Shown here: positions 16,835 to 25,799 of the stretch, in pieces
Layout: each line of letters opens with the position of its first letter
How positions within the stretch are numbered: position 1 is the stretch's first letter
Source of the DNA: Calothrix anomala FACHB-343
Lineage (GTDB): Bacteria > Cyanobacteriota > Cyanobacteriia > Cyanobacteriales > Nostocaceae
NCBI RefSeq assembly: GCF_014696435.1
Contig: NZ_JACJQG010000072.1
Location: forward strand, 1-52,136
Direction of reading: 5' to 3'
DNA length: 52,136 bases
The notes under the pieces: generated by a model
What the model saw: the letters and a program-made list of their open reading frames with translations, nothing else
Database searches by the model: none
What the model was told of the DNA's origin: nothing
Translations under genes and position numbers: made by a program

Positions 16835-17560
16835 CTAATGCTTCCCAGCACCTAGATACAGTTCTGCGACTTTGGGATCGTTTAACAATTCTTGACCGGG
16901 GCCTGTGATAGCATCACGTCCTGATTCTAGAACATAACCGCGATCGGCCATTTCTAGGGCTTTACGGGCATTTTGTTCTACGAGGACAATGGCTGTACCA
17001 GCTTGGTTAATTTGTTTAATTTGCTCGAATACTTGTGTTACCAGGATGGGCGATAAAGCGGCGGAAGGTTCATCCAAAAGCAGTAGACTTGGTTCCAGCA
17101 TCAAAGCTTTACCCATTGCCAACATCTGTCGTTCTCCACCAGAAAGAGTACCAGCGCGTTGACGACGGCGATCGCTTAATCGCGGAAACATGGTAAATAT
17201 TTTATCTTTGAGGGGCTTTAGGGGCACATTCCGCACAAAAGCCCCCATTTCTAAATTTTCTTCAATACTTAAAGATGGAAACACATTGGCAATTTGCGGA
17301 ACGTAACACATTCCCCGTTGCACAATTTGATTTGACTTTAAGCCAGCAATATTTTCACCTTTAAAGGTAATTGTGCCTGTATGGGGAGTTAATAATCCAA
17401 AAATGGTTTTTGCTAAGGTAGATTTACCCGCACCATTAGGGCCGATTACGGTGACTAATTCCCCCGCTTCCACCCGAAAATTTACACCTTGCAGGATATC
17501 TACATCTTTAATATATCCAGCATGAACATTTTGAACTTCTAATAAATAGTCAATAGTCAT
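16835..17560 (-). CDS. natE: ABC transporter ATP-binding protein, branched-chain/neutral amino acid type (LivF/NatE)
   Basis: A 241-residue ATPase of the HAAT family. Walker A GPNGAGKST at about 40-48, Q-loop YVPQ near 90, signature LSGGERQM near 139-146, Walker B LLLLDEPSAAL near 159-169 and H-loop replaced by EQNA as in all LivF proteins (VLVEQNARKALEMADR). The closing LLNDPKVAELYLG is a LivF hallmark. In cyanobacteria this sequence type is NatE of the N-I neutral amino-acid permease, whose other subunits are commonly encoded elsewhere; none is adjacent here. UrtE (urea) is the alternative, less likely without urt neighbours. Confidence 0.87.
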   Translation of the reverse strand: MTIDYLLEVQNVHAGYIKDVDILQGVNFRVEAGELVTVIGPNGAGKSTLAKTIFGLLTPHTGTITFKGENIAGLKSNQIVQRGMCYVPQIANVFPSLSIEENLEMGAFVRNVPLKPLKDKIFTMFPRLSDRRRQRAGTLSGGERQMLAMGKALMLEPSLLLLDEPSAALSPILVTQVFEQIKQINQAGTAIVLVEQNARKALEMADRGYVLESGRDAITGPGQELLNDPKVAELYLGAGKH

Positions 17561-17585
17561 TTGTCAATAGTCATTTGTTATTGGG

Positions 17586-17640
17586 TATGGGGCATTGGGC
17601 ATGGGGCATTGGGCATGGGGCATTGGACATTGGGCATTGA
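17586..17640. repeat. GGGCATT/GGGCATG heptamer array upstream of natE
   Basis: Tandem GGGCATK heptamers followed by a pyrimidine-rich CCTCTGCCTCCTCTGCTTCC tract (about 17659-17690). The plus-strand frames crossing this stretch are repeat artefacts. Confidence 0.8.
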
Positions 17641-17766
17641 GTATTTATTTAGTTACCCCCTCTGCCTCCTCTGCTTCCTCTGCTTCCTCTGCCCTCTTGC
17701 GTTTTCCCTTGTCTCCCTTCCCAATATCCCACGCCCCTCTGCCTTACCTTAACCCTGAACTATGGA

Positions 17767-17994
17767 CTATTCTGGCGTTTTTTGCAAGTCTGGTCGTTCT
17801 TCGGGAACGATCGCGCCTTCTACTGGGCATACTTGGAGACAGATGCCACAATCAATGCAGGTAGCAAAGTCAATCCAGTACCAATCGGTTCCTTTGACGT
17901 TTTTACCTGGCCCGTCATGAATACAGGCTACTGGACAAGCTTCTACGCAGTCAGCAATGCCTTCACAGACATCGGTAACAATTGTATGTGGCAT
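17767..17994 (-). CDS. Small ferredoxin with two Fe-S cluster motifs
   Basis: A 75-residue bacterial-type ferredoxin, ATG 17994. The first motif is C10-x5-C16-x3-C20-P-x2-C24 (VCEGIADCVEACPVAC) and the second is CIDCGICLQVCPVEGA, a full C-x2-C-x2-C-x3-CP 4Fe-4S site. The wider spacing in the first motif and the WYWIDFATC loop resemble 7Fe/8Fe ferredoxins. It carries electrons in the cytosol; the partner is unknown. It is probably monocistronic. Confidence 0.9.
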   Translation of the reverse strand: MPHTIVTDVCEGIADCVEACPVACIHDGPGKNVKGTDWYWIDFATCIDCGICLQVCPVEGAIVPEERPDLQKTPE

Positions 17995-18148
17995 TTTCTT
18001 GATTCCCTCTGTTTAAAATCGGCCATTTCTAGCCTAGCAATTAGTGCTGTTTCGTAGTGAAGGCATCATCAAGAAGGCAGGGGGCAGGGAGCAGGGAGAG
18101 GGGGAGACAAAGTATCGCTTTGGTGGGTGGGGTTCTTGCGGTTTAGTA

Positions 18149-18254
18149 ATACCAATTTGAAAAAAGAGTGTGACAAATGGTAGGGGCATGGCAATGCCAT
18201 GCCCTCTGGAATATGAATATATTGATGTGCCGCAAACATTATTGAAATTGGTAT
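18149..18254. mobile_element. MITE-like element, ATACCAATTT family (copy 2, intact ends)
   Basis: 106 bp with terminal inverted repeats ATACCAATTT (18149-18158) and AAATTGGTAT (18245-18254). The centre carries a palindrome GGGCATGGCAATGCCATGCCC. Same family as 7730-7825 and 46793-46887. It is non-coding and probably mobilised in trans. Confidence 0.75.
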
Positions 18255-18365
18255 AAGTAATCAAGCGGATATAATCTCAGAAATAAACCCGACACTATCA
18301 TGCATAAATGTCGGGTTGAGTTTGCATAAACAGTAAAATTCAAGACTGAATTCCTGAGAAGAAAA

Positions 18366-19187
18366 TTAATCATCCGAATTTTCAGCGATCGCTACTGCGA
18401 GTTTTTCATAACGTCGAGGATCGCCTTCGGCAAATACCTGTCGCTCTTGTCCTTTACGCCCATACAAACCTTCCATGATTTTTTGCCAGTCCATAGAAGA
18501 TAACGGTGAAGGGCTATCTTCTACATTGTGCTGTTGCTCAATCACAGTCTGTTTCTGGAGGTGTTGCTGCGCCAGTAAGACACGTGCTTTAACTGCCCAG
18601 CTATCATCTTTGGCAGCTATTTGCTCAAATTGGGACTGAATTTGCGATCGCCAATCTGGATAATTAGTTGCCACAGCATCGGCGAGAAACTGTAAACCAA
18701 CGACTGCTGAATAGCGTACTACCCATTCGTCGTCTTCTTTGGCGACAAATAGCAAGGCATCCATTGCTTCTGCTTGGGCAATTTCTAGCAAATCTTCGGG
18801 GAACCAATGCCACTTCATCATTCCTAAACCCTTAGCGGCTGCCCGTCGGACGCTGAGGGCAAAGTCTGCTGTGGCTGCACCTAACAAGGTGACTAATCCT
18901 CGCGGATCGCCAATTCCTGCTAAGGCACGGATTGCCCAAGATCTAGCGGTGTAGTTATGCAGATCCAGTAGCTCTAACAGTGCTGGTACTGCGGGTTCGC
19001 CGATTTGGATTAGTCCATCAACAGCGGCGACGGCTGCACCTGGATTGTTATAGCTGAGTGAAGCAATTAAGGTGGGGATGGCTCCTTCTAAACGAGATGC
19101 TGCTAAGTTTTTCACAGCTTCTTGTAGCCGGAGAGAAGAATCTGCGTCTTCTACTGCACGAATTAGAGAGTTAAGGTAATCAGGCAT
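18366..19187 (-). CDS. cpcF: Phycocyanobilin lyase subunit CpcF
   Basis: 273 residues from ATG 19187. The frame extends 6 codons further to a non-ATG codon, but MPDYLNSLIRAVEDADSS is the typical start. HEAT-like helices (AAVAAVDGLIQIGEPAVPAL, ARSWAIRALAGIGDPRGL, SVRRAAAKGLGMMKW, DDEWVVRYSAVVGLQFL) define the CpcE/CpcF/NblB superfamily. With CpcE it forms the heterodimer that attaches phycocyanobilin to Cys84 of CpcA. It follows cpcE by 51 nt in the cpc1 operon. After the HEAT region there is a tail of about 55 residues (DSPSPLSSMDWQKIMEGLYG onward), which makes it longer than the roughly 200-215 residues I expect for CpcF. Confidence 0.93.
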   Translation of the reverse strand: MPDYLNSLIRAVEDADSSLRLQEAVKNLAASRLEGAIPTLIASLSYNNPGAAVAAVDGLIQIGEPAVPALLELLDLHNYTARSWAIRALAGIGDPRGLVTLLGAATADFALSVRRAAAKGLGMMKWHWFPEDLLEIAQAEAMDALLFVAKEDDEWVVRYSAVVGLQFLADAVATNYPDWRSQIQSQFEQIAAKDDSWAVKARVLLAQQHLQKQTVIEQQHNVEDSPSPLSSMDWQKIMEGLYGRKGQERQVFAEGDPRRYEKLAVAIAENSDD

Positions 19188-19238
19188 GAGGGAGAAGAGA
19201 AGCAATAAGTTCTACCTTTTACATTGTCCCTCTTTCTG

Positions 19239-20069
19239 CTACAATAGCGCATCCATTAATTGCATTACTTTAATCGCCCCAGGAGATAAATCCGTTGCTG
19301 TGGTTTGTGGCAATTGCTTTTCGAGTAAGCCTTTGAGGGCTATCAGCTTTAAGCTATTTTCTGCTAAAGTTTCGGCGATCGCATCAGCAGCTGGCAAATA
19401 TCCAATCGCTCCTAAATCTGCTAGCACGGCTCGACGTAATTGTAAATCATCGTTAGCTAATGCTTGAATTAAGCGATCGCCATACTGATTTGATGTTTCT
19501 GTTGGTTTATAGGTAAGCTGATACATTGCCCTAGCTGCTGCAAACTGAATCCGGGGAATGGGGTGATCTAAAAAAGATTCAATTGCAGGAATGGCTTCAA
19601 CTGCTCCCAAAGTTCCCAAGGCTTCAATAATCGCGTCAAAAGGTTGGGCTAACTGGGGCGGTTCTGGTGCGGGTGAGGTTCCAGGAATGCGATCGCTCAA
19701 TAAATCAATCAACCGATGAATACAGGATGTGTCCCCCAACATTTCTAGAGATTGGGCTGCAGCTTCCCGGACGTAAAAATCAGAACATTCCAGCGCTTTG
19801 ACTAAAGCGGGAACTGCTCTATTTTCGCCTAGTTTACCCAAGGCTCTAGCTGCATTGCGACGTAGGGGATAACCACCAGCATGAGTGCGATCGTCCTCAT
19901 CTTCTAAGGCAGTAATTAATACATCAATGGCTTCTGGAGCATCCACCCGAAAGCGTCCTAACCACCAAGCGGCGTATACCCGTAATCCCAAATCTTCACC
20001 TTGGAGATTAGCGATCGCCTGTTCCACAGTTAATTGGCTATCATCCTGAATATTAGCTTTGTTTTCCAT
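19239..20069 (-). CDS. cpcE: Phycocyanobilin lyase subunit CpcE
   Basis: 276 residues, the usual CpcE length. HEAT-like repeats run through the protein: LRVYAAWWLGRFRVDAPEAI, PLRRNAARALGKLGENRAVP, FYVREAAAQSLEMLGD, IPRIQFAAARAMYQLTYKPT and LQLRRAVLADLGAIGYLPAA. With CpcF it is the chromophore lyase for the alpha-phycocyanin Cys84 site. It is third in cpcB1A1EF. The 223-nt gap after cpcA1 contains a strong hairpin that probably limits its expression relative to cpcBA. Confidence 0.95.
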   Translation of the reverse strand: MENKANIQDDSQLTVEQAIANLQGEDLGLRVYAAWWLGRFRVDAPEAIDVLITALEDEDDRTHAGGYPLRRNAARALGKLGENRAVPALVKALECSDFYVREAAAQSLEMLGDTSCIHRLIDLLSDRIPGTSPAPEPPQLAQPFDAIIEALGTLGAVEAIPAIESFLDHPIPRIQFAAARAMYQLTYKPTETSNQYGDRLIQALANDDLQLRRAVLADLGAIGYLPAADAIAETLAENSLKLIALKGLLEKQLPQTTATDLSPGAIKVMQLMDALL

Positions 20070-20129
20070 AGAAAATCGCTCTCAACGAGATGAAGGGTTA
20101 GGAAACTTTAGATTGCTGACGCCTTGTAC

Positions 20130-20204
20130 AGACGCGATTCATCGCGTCTCTTGTCTCTCGCGATTCATCGCGTCTCTGATTCATTGCGTCTCTGATTCAT
20201 CGCT
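20130..20204. repeat. Palindrome family cluster
   Basis: One full AGACGCGATTCATCGCGTCT copy (20130-20149) followed by three degenerate partial copies of CGATTCATCGCGTCTCT to about 20204, between cpcE and the hairpin. Confidence 0.8.
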
Positions 20205-20221
20205 TTTCTGACCAAAACAAT

Positions 20222-20277
20222 ACCCGGAGGGGTAAACAATCACTAACTTCTGTCAGTCATTGTATACCCCTCCGGGT
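20222..20277 (-). terminator. Long hairpin between cpcA1 and cpcE, probable attenuating terminator or processing site
   Basis: ACCCGGAGGGGTAAACAAT (20222-20240) pairs with ATTGTATACCCCTCCGGGT (20259-20277) over 19 positions with one A-A mismatch and an 18-nt loop. On the transcribed (minus) strand it is followed by TTGTTTTGG. This fits the abundant cpcBA transcript ending here with partial read-through into cpcEF. Confidence 0.8.
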
Positions 20278-20293
20278 CAAACCATCTAAAAAA

Positions 20294-20782
20294 TTAGCTT
20301 AATGCGTTGATGGCGTAGTCGATGTAGGAGTTAGCTTCAACAGCAGGATCGCCGCTCAAACCGTGGTTAGCTTTGATATATTTCAAAGCTTCAACGTACC
20401 AGCTAGGAGATAGATCGAAGGTACGGTTGATTTCAGCAAGACCACCGATGAGGTAATCATCCATTGGGCCTGTACCACCAACAACTAGGCAGTAGGTAAC
20501 CATGCGCAAGTAGTAACCGATGTCACGAACGCACTTGTCTTTGCCTGTTTGAGTAGAAGCAAAGTTGGGGCCTTGAGTGCTGGTGGTGTAGGGATATTTG
20601 CTGTAAACAGCGTTAGCAGCACCGCTAGCTAGGCTAGAAGCTTTTTCGCTTAAAGCTTTTGCAGCTTCTAAGCTAGCTTTAGCTTGACGGAAACGACCAA
20701 ATGCGGTTTGGATTTCGGTGGAGCTTAAGAAGCGTCCTTGGGAATCAGCAGCAGCTACTGCTTCGGTTAAAGGGGTTTTCAT
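20294..20782 (-). CDS. cpcA1: C-phycocyanin alpha subunit (cpc1)
   Basis: 162 residues, exactly the length of CpcA. The start is [20 protein letters not shown], and the chromophore site is [20 protein letters not shown] with Cys84 for phycocyanobilin and the partner Asp87. The globin-like fold ends in [10 protein letters not shown]. It is the light-harvesting subunit of phycobilisome rods and pairs with CpcB1, encoded 97 nt upstream. It differs from CpcA2 by scattered substitutions. In Fremyella-type strains the cpc1 set is constitutive. Confidence 0.97.
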   Translation of the reverse strand: MKTPLTEAVAAADSQGRFLSSTEIQTAFGRFRQAKASLEAAKALSEKASSLASGAANAVYSKYPYTTSTQGPNFASTQTGKDKCVRDIGYYLRMVTYCLVVGGTGPMDDYLIGGLAEINRTFDLSPSWYVEALKYIKANHGLSGDPAVEANSYIDYAINALS

Positions 20783-20879
20783 GTCAGATTTTCTCCCAAT
20801 ATCTTATTTTGATGAAAGAGCTTTTAGCAATTGTTGTCAGCTATGTGCAGCCGATCAGAAAAAACTGGTAAGTCTGTGG

Positions 20880-21398
20880 TTATGAAACCGCAGCAGCAGC
20901 TTTATCAAAATAGCTAGCTACTTCAGACATTAAGCTTGCACAGTCGCCTCTGGTGATACCGTTGGTGTCGCCAGCAATAGCTAGTGCAGCGTCTTTCATC
21001 TTTTGAACGCCAACTGCTACGGAAGCACCGGGGGTTCCTAAAGCCAAGTAGGTTTCTCTCAAACCGTTGAGGCAGCGATCGTCGAGGATGCTTGCATCGC
21101 CAGAGAAGATAGCGTATGTTACATAGCGTAAGATGATTTCCATGTCACGCAAACAAGCAGCCATACGACGGTTGGTGTAAGCGTTACCACCAGGAGCGAT
21201 CAACTGGGGCTGTTCTGCAAACAAAGAACGAGCTGCATTAGCAACGATTGTGGAGGAATTGCCGGTGATGCGGTTGACAACGTCCATGCGCTTGTTGCCA
21301 TCAGCAACCATAGCGCTCAGGGCATCAATTTGAGAAGCACTCAGATATTCACCGCGTGCATCAGCTTGGGAGACTACTTTTGCAAATGCGTCAAACAT
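20880..21398 (-). CDS. cpcB1: C-phycocyanin beta subunit (cpc1)
   Basis: 172 residues, exactly CpcB length, starting [40 protein letters not shown] contains Asn72 (methylated in the family) and Cys82. The second chromophore loop, [20 protein letters not shown], holds Cys153. First gene of cpcB1A1EF. A purine-rich TAGGAC lies before the ATG. Its long 5' region (to about 21985) should carry the promoter. Confidence 0.97.
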   Translation of the reverse strand: MFDAFAKVVSQADARGEYLSASQIDALSAMVADGNKRMDVVNRITGNSSTIVANAARSLFAEQPQLIAPGGNAYTNRRMAACLRDMEIILRYVTYAIFSGDASILDDRCLNGLRETYLALGTPGASVAVGVQKMKDAALAIAGDTNGITRGDCASLMSEVASYFDKAAAAVS

Positions 21399-21989
21399 AC
21401 ACTCTATGTCCTAATTCGTTTAGTCGAGTATGGCTTGGATTAGGTTACAACCCAATTTGATTCGGCTAATAGCCTAATCAACTCAAAGCAGTAGGTTGAA
21501 TAACTGCTGAAACCTTTCCGATTGTTTCCCTGAGGAAGTTGGGAAGATTTCTGATTTCTTTAATAATTGAAGAGCTTTCTCATCTGGGATGAACGACTAG
21601 GCGATCGCCTGGTCTGTTGATCTCTTCAATGTTGTTTATACTATATCGTTGGATCGTTTGTTTATTACAAATTGTCAACTTCATGGTGTCATGACCGGAA
21701 ACGCTTATTCATCAAGCTGTTCATTCTTATTAGTATTTATAATTTTCTTAGCATTTCTTAATCATCCCTCAGTTTTGTCTAGCTAATCTACCTAGCTCTA
21801 CTGCTATTACAGGTAGATATTGCTGCTCTACAGCCGAGCTAAAAATGAATAAAATTTTAATAAATATTAAAAAAACTGAGTTTTTCTCATATAAGTGTTA
21901 TGAGCGTACAACGCTCAAGCAAGCAATAGGCAATTAATGTCTGCAATAAGTAAGCTATTCTGCTTTTAAGTCGCACAATCCATCATGAG
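21399..21989 (-). promoter_or_regulatory. 5' region of the cpc1 operon
   Basis: About 590 nt without a gene, between cpcB1 and the heptamer array. It is AT-rich beyond 21640. No TTGCACA-N4-TTGCACA motif is visible, in contrast to cpc2, which agrees with constitutive rather than RcaC-controlled expression. I could not fix -10/-35 positions. Confidence 0.5.
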
Positions 21990-22136
21990 GACTGTTGACT
22001 GTTGACTGTTGACTGTTGACCGTTGACCGTTGACCGTTGACTGTTGACTGTTGACTGTTGACTGTTGACTGTTGACCGTTGACCGTTGACTGTTGACTGT
22101 TGACCGTTGACTGTTGACTGTTGACTGTTGACCGTA
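21990..22136. repeat. STRR: 21 tandem heptamers GACTGTT/GACCGTT
   Basis: 147 bp, exactly 21 uninterrupted 7-mers, each either GACTGTT or GACCGTT (last GACCGTA). The largest heptamer array in the window. A 103-residue minus frame through it is an artefact. Confidence 0.95.
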
Positions 22137-22354
22137 GGGGCGGGTTTATTTAGATCTTTGTCGATCAACGCGGATATCCCTGAACCCGCCCACATAAAAG
22201 TTAACAGCCCTGATTCAGTAAGTCGGCGGCAATAAACCAAACTATGCTGCGCAATGTAAACATGCTTGAAACCCTTACCAATGACCAATGACAAATGACA
22301 AACCTCGCCAGTTGTCTTTAATTACGCCGACCTACTTAGTAGTTGTGTAATTTA

Positions 22355-22561
22355 TCACGATTTAGTTGCTGTCCAATCTTTCTTGAGCAAGGCGAGAAAG
22401 GTGGCAATTCCTTTAGAAAATCCTTGGGGGTCAGGTAAAACATACTGGGGAAATTCCTCATAAGGCCGCCACGGCTCTGAGGAGTTATGACGCAGGTACA
22501 AAACGCGCTCATCTCCTTCAAGTTTCCAGAGCATTTGACCGCCAGTGGGAATTTCAGCCAT
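22355..22561 (-). CDS. Small hypothetical protein
   Basis: 68 residues, ATG 22561 with AGGAG 6 nt upstream. The sequence has a protein-like composition (MLWKLEGDERVLYLRHNSSE, YEEFPQYVLPDPQGFSKGIA) rather than that of a repeat shadow. No signal peptide or membrane helix. Family not recognised. It lies between cpc1 and the Uma2 gene and is not obviously part of the phycobilisome operons. Confidence 0.7.
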   Translation of the reverse strand: MAEIPTGGQMLWKLEGDERVLYLRHNSSEPWRPYEEFPQYVLPDPQGFSKGIATFLALLKKDWTATKS

Positions 22562-22992
22562 GTTGTTCTCCTAAATATAGTGCAAACAAAAACTTGCCAA
22601 ATTCTGCCAGAATTCCGTGATTCTCAATATTAATTTACGTCAACTTTGCTACAAGACTCCTAGACTATTGCTTTGAATTGTTGTAAGAGCATGGATACAT
22701 TATAGTTGCCCGTTGCTAAGTTAGCCACAACTCAAATAAGTAGCCATCATTGGCGAGAAAATCCCACAACCAAATATGGAAATATCTCTTAAGAGTCAAT
22801 AGTCAATAGTCAACAGTCAATAGTCAACAGTCAACGCTATTTTCAAGTTAGTCCTTCATGGGGAAAACACACAACCAAACATGAAAATCTCTAGTCCCTA
22901 GTCCCTAGCCCCTATTTTCAAGCTAGTGTTGTTCTCTATCAAGCAATACGAAAAATTTAAACTAGAGTTACCCTGCAAGACCAAAACCAATC

Positions 22993-23565
22993 ATGATTAA
23001 ATTAAACAGCCAACTCACGTTAGAAGAATTCCTTGCACTTCCACAAGGTGATATCATTTACGAACTAATTGATGGCGTAGCTGTCCCTAAATTTCCTAAT
23101 GATGATATGGCACCAAAATATTTTCATAGTTCCGTAACAGGTGCGCTATTTATCTTATTGTCTGCATGGGCGCAAGGAAAAGGACGGATAGTAATTGAAT
23201 GGGCAATTAAGCTCATCAGAAATCAACAAGACTGGGTTCCAGTAGCAGATTTGACTTATATTTCTTATAATCGTCTTCCTGCCGATTGGTTACAGGATGA
23301 GGCATGTCCAGTTGCACCTGAATTAGTAATTGAAATTATTTCTCCTGGTCAAACTTTTGGAGAAATGACAGAAAAAGCCACTGATTATTTACAAGCTCAA
23401 GTTCAAAGAGTTTGGATTGTAGATACCAAAGCCAAAACTATTACGATTTTTTGCCCGAATACTCTTCCCCAAACTAAGCGCGATCGCGATATTTTGACAG
23501 ATTCTCTCTTTCCAGGGCTACAAATTACACCTCAACAAATCTTCCAAACAGCAGGGATAATTTAA
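22993..23565 (+). CDS. Uma2-family (DUF820) PD-(D/E)XK endonuclease-like protein
   Basis: 190 residues, ATG 22993. Hallmarks of the cyanobacterial Uma2 family: LTLEEFLALPQGDIIYELIDGVAVP, then VPVADLTYIS (Asp of the active site), APELVIEIISPGQTFGEMTEKATDYLQAQVQRVWIVD (E-x-I/V...K/Q-like catalytic segment) and the terminal LFPGLQITPQQIF. The fold is that of PD-(D/E)XK nucleases; the cellular role is not established. It sits between the two phycocyanin operons on the opposite strand, convergent with cpcD2. Confidence 0.9.
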   Translation: MIKLNSQLTLEEFLALPQGDIIYELIDGVAVPKFPNDDMAPKYFHSSVTGALFILLSAWAQGKGRIVIEWAIKLIRNQQDWVPVADLTYISYNRLPADWLQDEACPVAPELVIEIISPGQTFGEMTEKATDYLQAQVQRVWIVDTKAKTITIFCPNTLPQTKRDRDILTDSLFPGLQITPQQIFQTAGII

Positions 23566-23611
23566 AATTTAATCATTATATTTTATTTTTTAGCTTTTAT
23601 TTTTCATAGCA

Positions 23612-23651
23612 GTAAAGGGGCGGAGAAAGGTAAACTTTTCCACGCCCTTAC
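23612..23651 (-). terminator. Probable terminator of the cpc2 operon
   Basis: GTAAAGGGGCG (23612-23622) pairs with CGCCCTTAC (23643-23651) with a small bulge, 45 nt after the cpcD2 stop on the minus strand. The downstream minus strand reads TGCTATGAAAAATAAAAG, a weak tail. Also a possible bidirectional stop for the convergent Uma2 gene. Confidence 0.6.
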
Positions 23652-23695
23652 ATTCCAAAATTAAATACTATTGCTGTCAGATATGCGATGCGATT

Positions 23696-23947
23696 TCAGT
23701 TTTCCGATGAAGTTTCAGCAGACGCAGTACGAATGCCCACAATTTTACCGCCTAAACGGCTGATGCGTCGCATTTCTTCATTCATGCGGCTGTAAGGCAC
23801 TTGAATGAGAATTGTGCTGCTATTGCGAATTTGATACCGATTGTTGTCGGTTTGCTCGCTCTGGCGCAATCCTTCTACTTCGTAGATAAAAACGCGATCT
23901 TCTGAGCTGGTGCTTGACCCTCTTGTCAATGCAGATTTACCCAACAT
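23696..23947 (-). CDS. cpcD2: Rod-capping linker CpcD (cpc2)
   Basis: 83 residues, the size of the small terminal rod linker (about 9 kDa). It is a stand-alone CpcD domain: RVFIYEVEGLRQSEQTDN, STILIQVPYSRMNEEMRRI and GGKIVGIRTA. It caps the distal end of phycocyanin rods. Last gene of cpcB2A2H2I2D2, 14 nt after cpcI2. Confidence 0.95.
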   Translation of the reverse strand: MLGKSALTRGSSTSSEDRVFIYEVEGLRQSEQTDNNRYQIRNSSTILIQVPYSRMNEEMRRISRLGGKIVGIRTASAETSSEN

Positions 23948-23961
23948 AATGGTTTTATCTC

Positions 23962-24834
23962 CTATTGTGCCAAGGTAATGCTAGCAATCTTACCGCCCAG
24001 CTTATTGATTTGCTGTAGGGTGCTAGATAGTTGTTCGTAGGGAACGATAAATTCTTTATTGCTCCGACGAACTTTGGGATATCTGGGTAAGCTGATACCG
24101 GTCACTTCAATCCGGTATAAACCTGAGGTAGAACCAGCGGAAGATCTGCCAAAGGTGCGGCTGGGTGCTGTTCCTAGCTTGGAGGGGAGGTAAGAGAAAC
24201 CTTGAGAACCACCAGAAGGAGCGATAATCGCAGAGGCACTGTTTTTAGCTAAGTCAGCAGCCAGACGAGAACTAGTACCAGCAAGCTGAGAGCGATCGCT
24301 ACTAGCATAACCGCGATAGAGGCGGAACATGCGCGTAAAACCAACGGTTCTTTGACCAACGCCTGTGGTTACAAAGTCACGGTAGTAAGGAACGATCGCA
24401 TCGCCAAAGTAAGCATCATATTCAGCAGAGTCGATGTAAGAATCGATGTCTGCATCGAAGCCTTGATTTTGGTAGCGATCGAGATGCTCGATTACTTCCG
24501 ACTCATCGTAGGGTGCGCGTCCTAGCAGGTGTTTAATGTTTAATTCAATTACCCGGGTGTGGAAGTTCGGATAAAGGAATTTGGTTTTGTATAGTTCGGA
24601 TTTAGCCACGGCGCGGACAAAATCCCGGACGCTGAGTTTACCATTGGTCAATAACGACTCTAAGCTGGTGAGACGTTCTGACTGCATTAGGTAGTCGTTA
24701 CCTAATACTTGACGATAAACTGCTGCAATGACAGCCTTGGCATCTTCTGCTGTCCAGTTGGGCCGCAGTTCAACTGGGCGTGTTTGATCGAAAGCCGAAG
24801 TTCCCAAACGAGACGCGGCGGTTGTAATTGCCAC
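23962..24834 (-). CDS. cpcI2: Phycocyanin-associated rod linker (second of two, CpcI2)
   Basis: 290 residues. The N-terminal PBS-linker domain (about 15-165) shows [39 protein letters not shown] and [20 protein letters not shown]. The C-terminal CpcD-like domain (about 235-290) has [17 protein letters not shown] and [11 protein letters not shown]. It sits inside phycocyanin hexamers and joins discs in the rod. It follows cpcH2 by 43 nt. The H/I naming follows the Fremyella gene order and is interchangeable with CpcC-type names. Confidence 0.93.
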   Translation of the reverse strand: MAITTAASRLGTSAFDQTRPVELRPNWTAEDAKAVIAAVYRQVLGNDYLMQSERLTSLESLLTNGKLSVRDFVRAVAKSELYKTKFLYPNFHTRVIELNIKHLLGRAPYDESEVIEHLDRYQNQGFDADIDSYIDSAEYDAYFGDAIVPYYRDFVTTGVGQRTVGFTRMFRLYRGYASSDRSQLAGTSSRLAADLAKNSASAIIAPSGGSQGFSYLPSKLGTAPSRTFGRSSAGSTSGLYRIEVTGISLPRYPKVRRSNKEFIVPYEQLSSTLQQINKLGGKIASITLAQ

Positions 24835-24877
24835 TAATAGCTCTCCTTATAGATTGGATATTGCAAATGGAATTGAT

Positions 24878-25693
24878 TTAGGCAGGAGAAATATTTACTA
24901 CCCGGTTCCCTCTTTGATTCAGTCTTTGGAGGGTGGGTGAGAGTTGATCGTAAGCCACCAAAGACTCTCTCATACTACGGCGGACTTGAGAATTCTGCCC
25001 GCTATTTGCTTGAATAAAGCGCACTCGGTAAAGCTGTCCGCGATCGCCTGCGACTGTTCCAGTTAGTCCCTTACCAAAGTTCGGGGTTTGAATCGCTGTA
25101 GCTAAATTCAAGGCGAGATCCTGGGTTAACCAAGCAGATTTATTTTTCCCTTGGGAGCGATCGCTGTTTGCATACCCGCGATAGATTTGAAACATGCGGC
25201 TAAAACCGACTGTTTTTTGTCCTGGTTGGGTAGCAAATCCGCGATAATAGGGGACAATTGATTCGCCAAAGTTTTCTTGATATTCCAAAGAATCAATATA
25301 AGAATTGATTTCTGCCTCGTATCCTTTTTGGGTATAGAGATCGACATGGTAGGCAATCTCTGCTTCATCATAGGTAGCACGACCAAGGAGGTGCTTATAG
25401 TTGAGTTCGATGAAGCGGACTTGAGGTGTAGAGTAAAAGAATTTTTGCCGATATAGTTCGGATTGTGCTAATGCCCGCACAAAATCGCGAACGCTAATGT
25501 TACCTTGCTGCAATAGCGATTCGGCGCTGGTGAGACGTTCGCTTTGCATGAGGTGATCGTTGCCAAACACTTGACGATAGGCAGCATTAATTACTGCTTT
25601 TACGTCTTCATTTGCTCTTAATTCTATAGGAGCTGTGCTGGCAAATGGCTCAAATCCTAACTGACTGGCGGCCTGGGAACTAGTCATGACCAT
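24878..25693 (-). CDS. cpcH2: Phycocyanin-associated rod linker (first of two, CpcH2)
   Basis: 271 residues, a paralogue of the next gene with the same two domains: [39 protein letters not shown] and [20 protein letters not shown] in the PBS-linker domain, and [20 protein letters not shown] plus VVNISPA in the CpcD-like end. It links phycocyanin hexamers made under the cpc2 programme. It lies 106 nt after cpcA2. Confidence 0.93.
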   Translation of the reverse strand: MVMTSSQAASQLGFEPFASTAPIELRANEDVKAVINAAYRQVFGNDHLMQSERLTSAESLLQQGNISVRDFVRALAQSELYRQKFFYSTPQVRFIELNYKHLLGRATYDEAEIAYHVDLYTQKGYEAEINSYIDSLEYQENFGESIVPYYRGFATQPGQKTVGFSRMFQIYRGYANSDRSQGKNKSAWLTQDLALNLATAIQTPNFGKGLTGTVAGDRGQLYRVRFIQANSGQNSQVRRSMRESLVAYDQLSPTLQRLNQRGNRVVNISPA

Positions 25694-25799
25694 TCTCCTG
25701 AATTTTAATCAGAAAAAACATGCCCAGAACCCCATAAAACTGCCTATGCTAGAAAATTAGCATCCACAGCCTTTAGTTGTTCTGGGCAAAAATCAACTC

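Noticed and set aside
17561-17864. Plus-strand ORFs over heptamers and the ferredoxin gene
   Set aside because: Low-complexity translations of GGGCATT and CCTCTGC repeats, and antisense to the ferredoxin gene.
21983-22294. 103-residue minus-strand ORF
   Set aside because: Mostly a translation of the GACTGTT heptamer array (repeating TVNSQQS).
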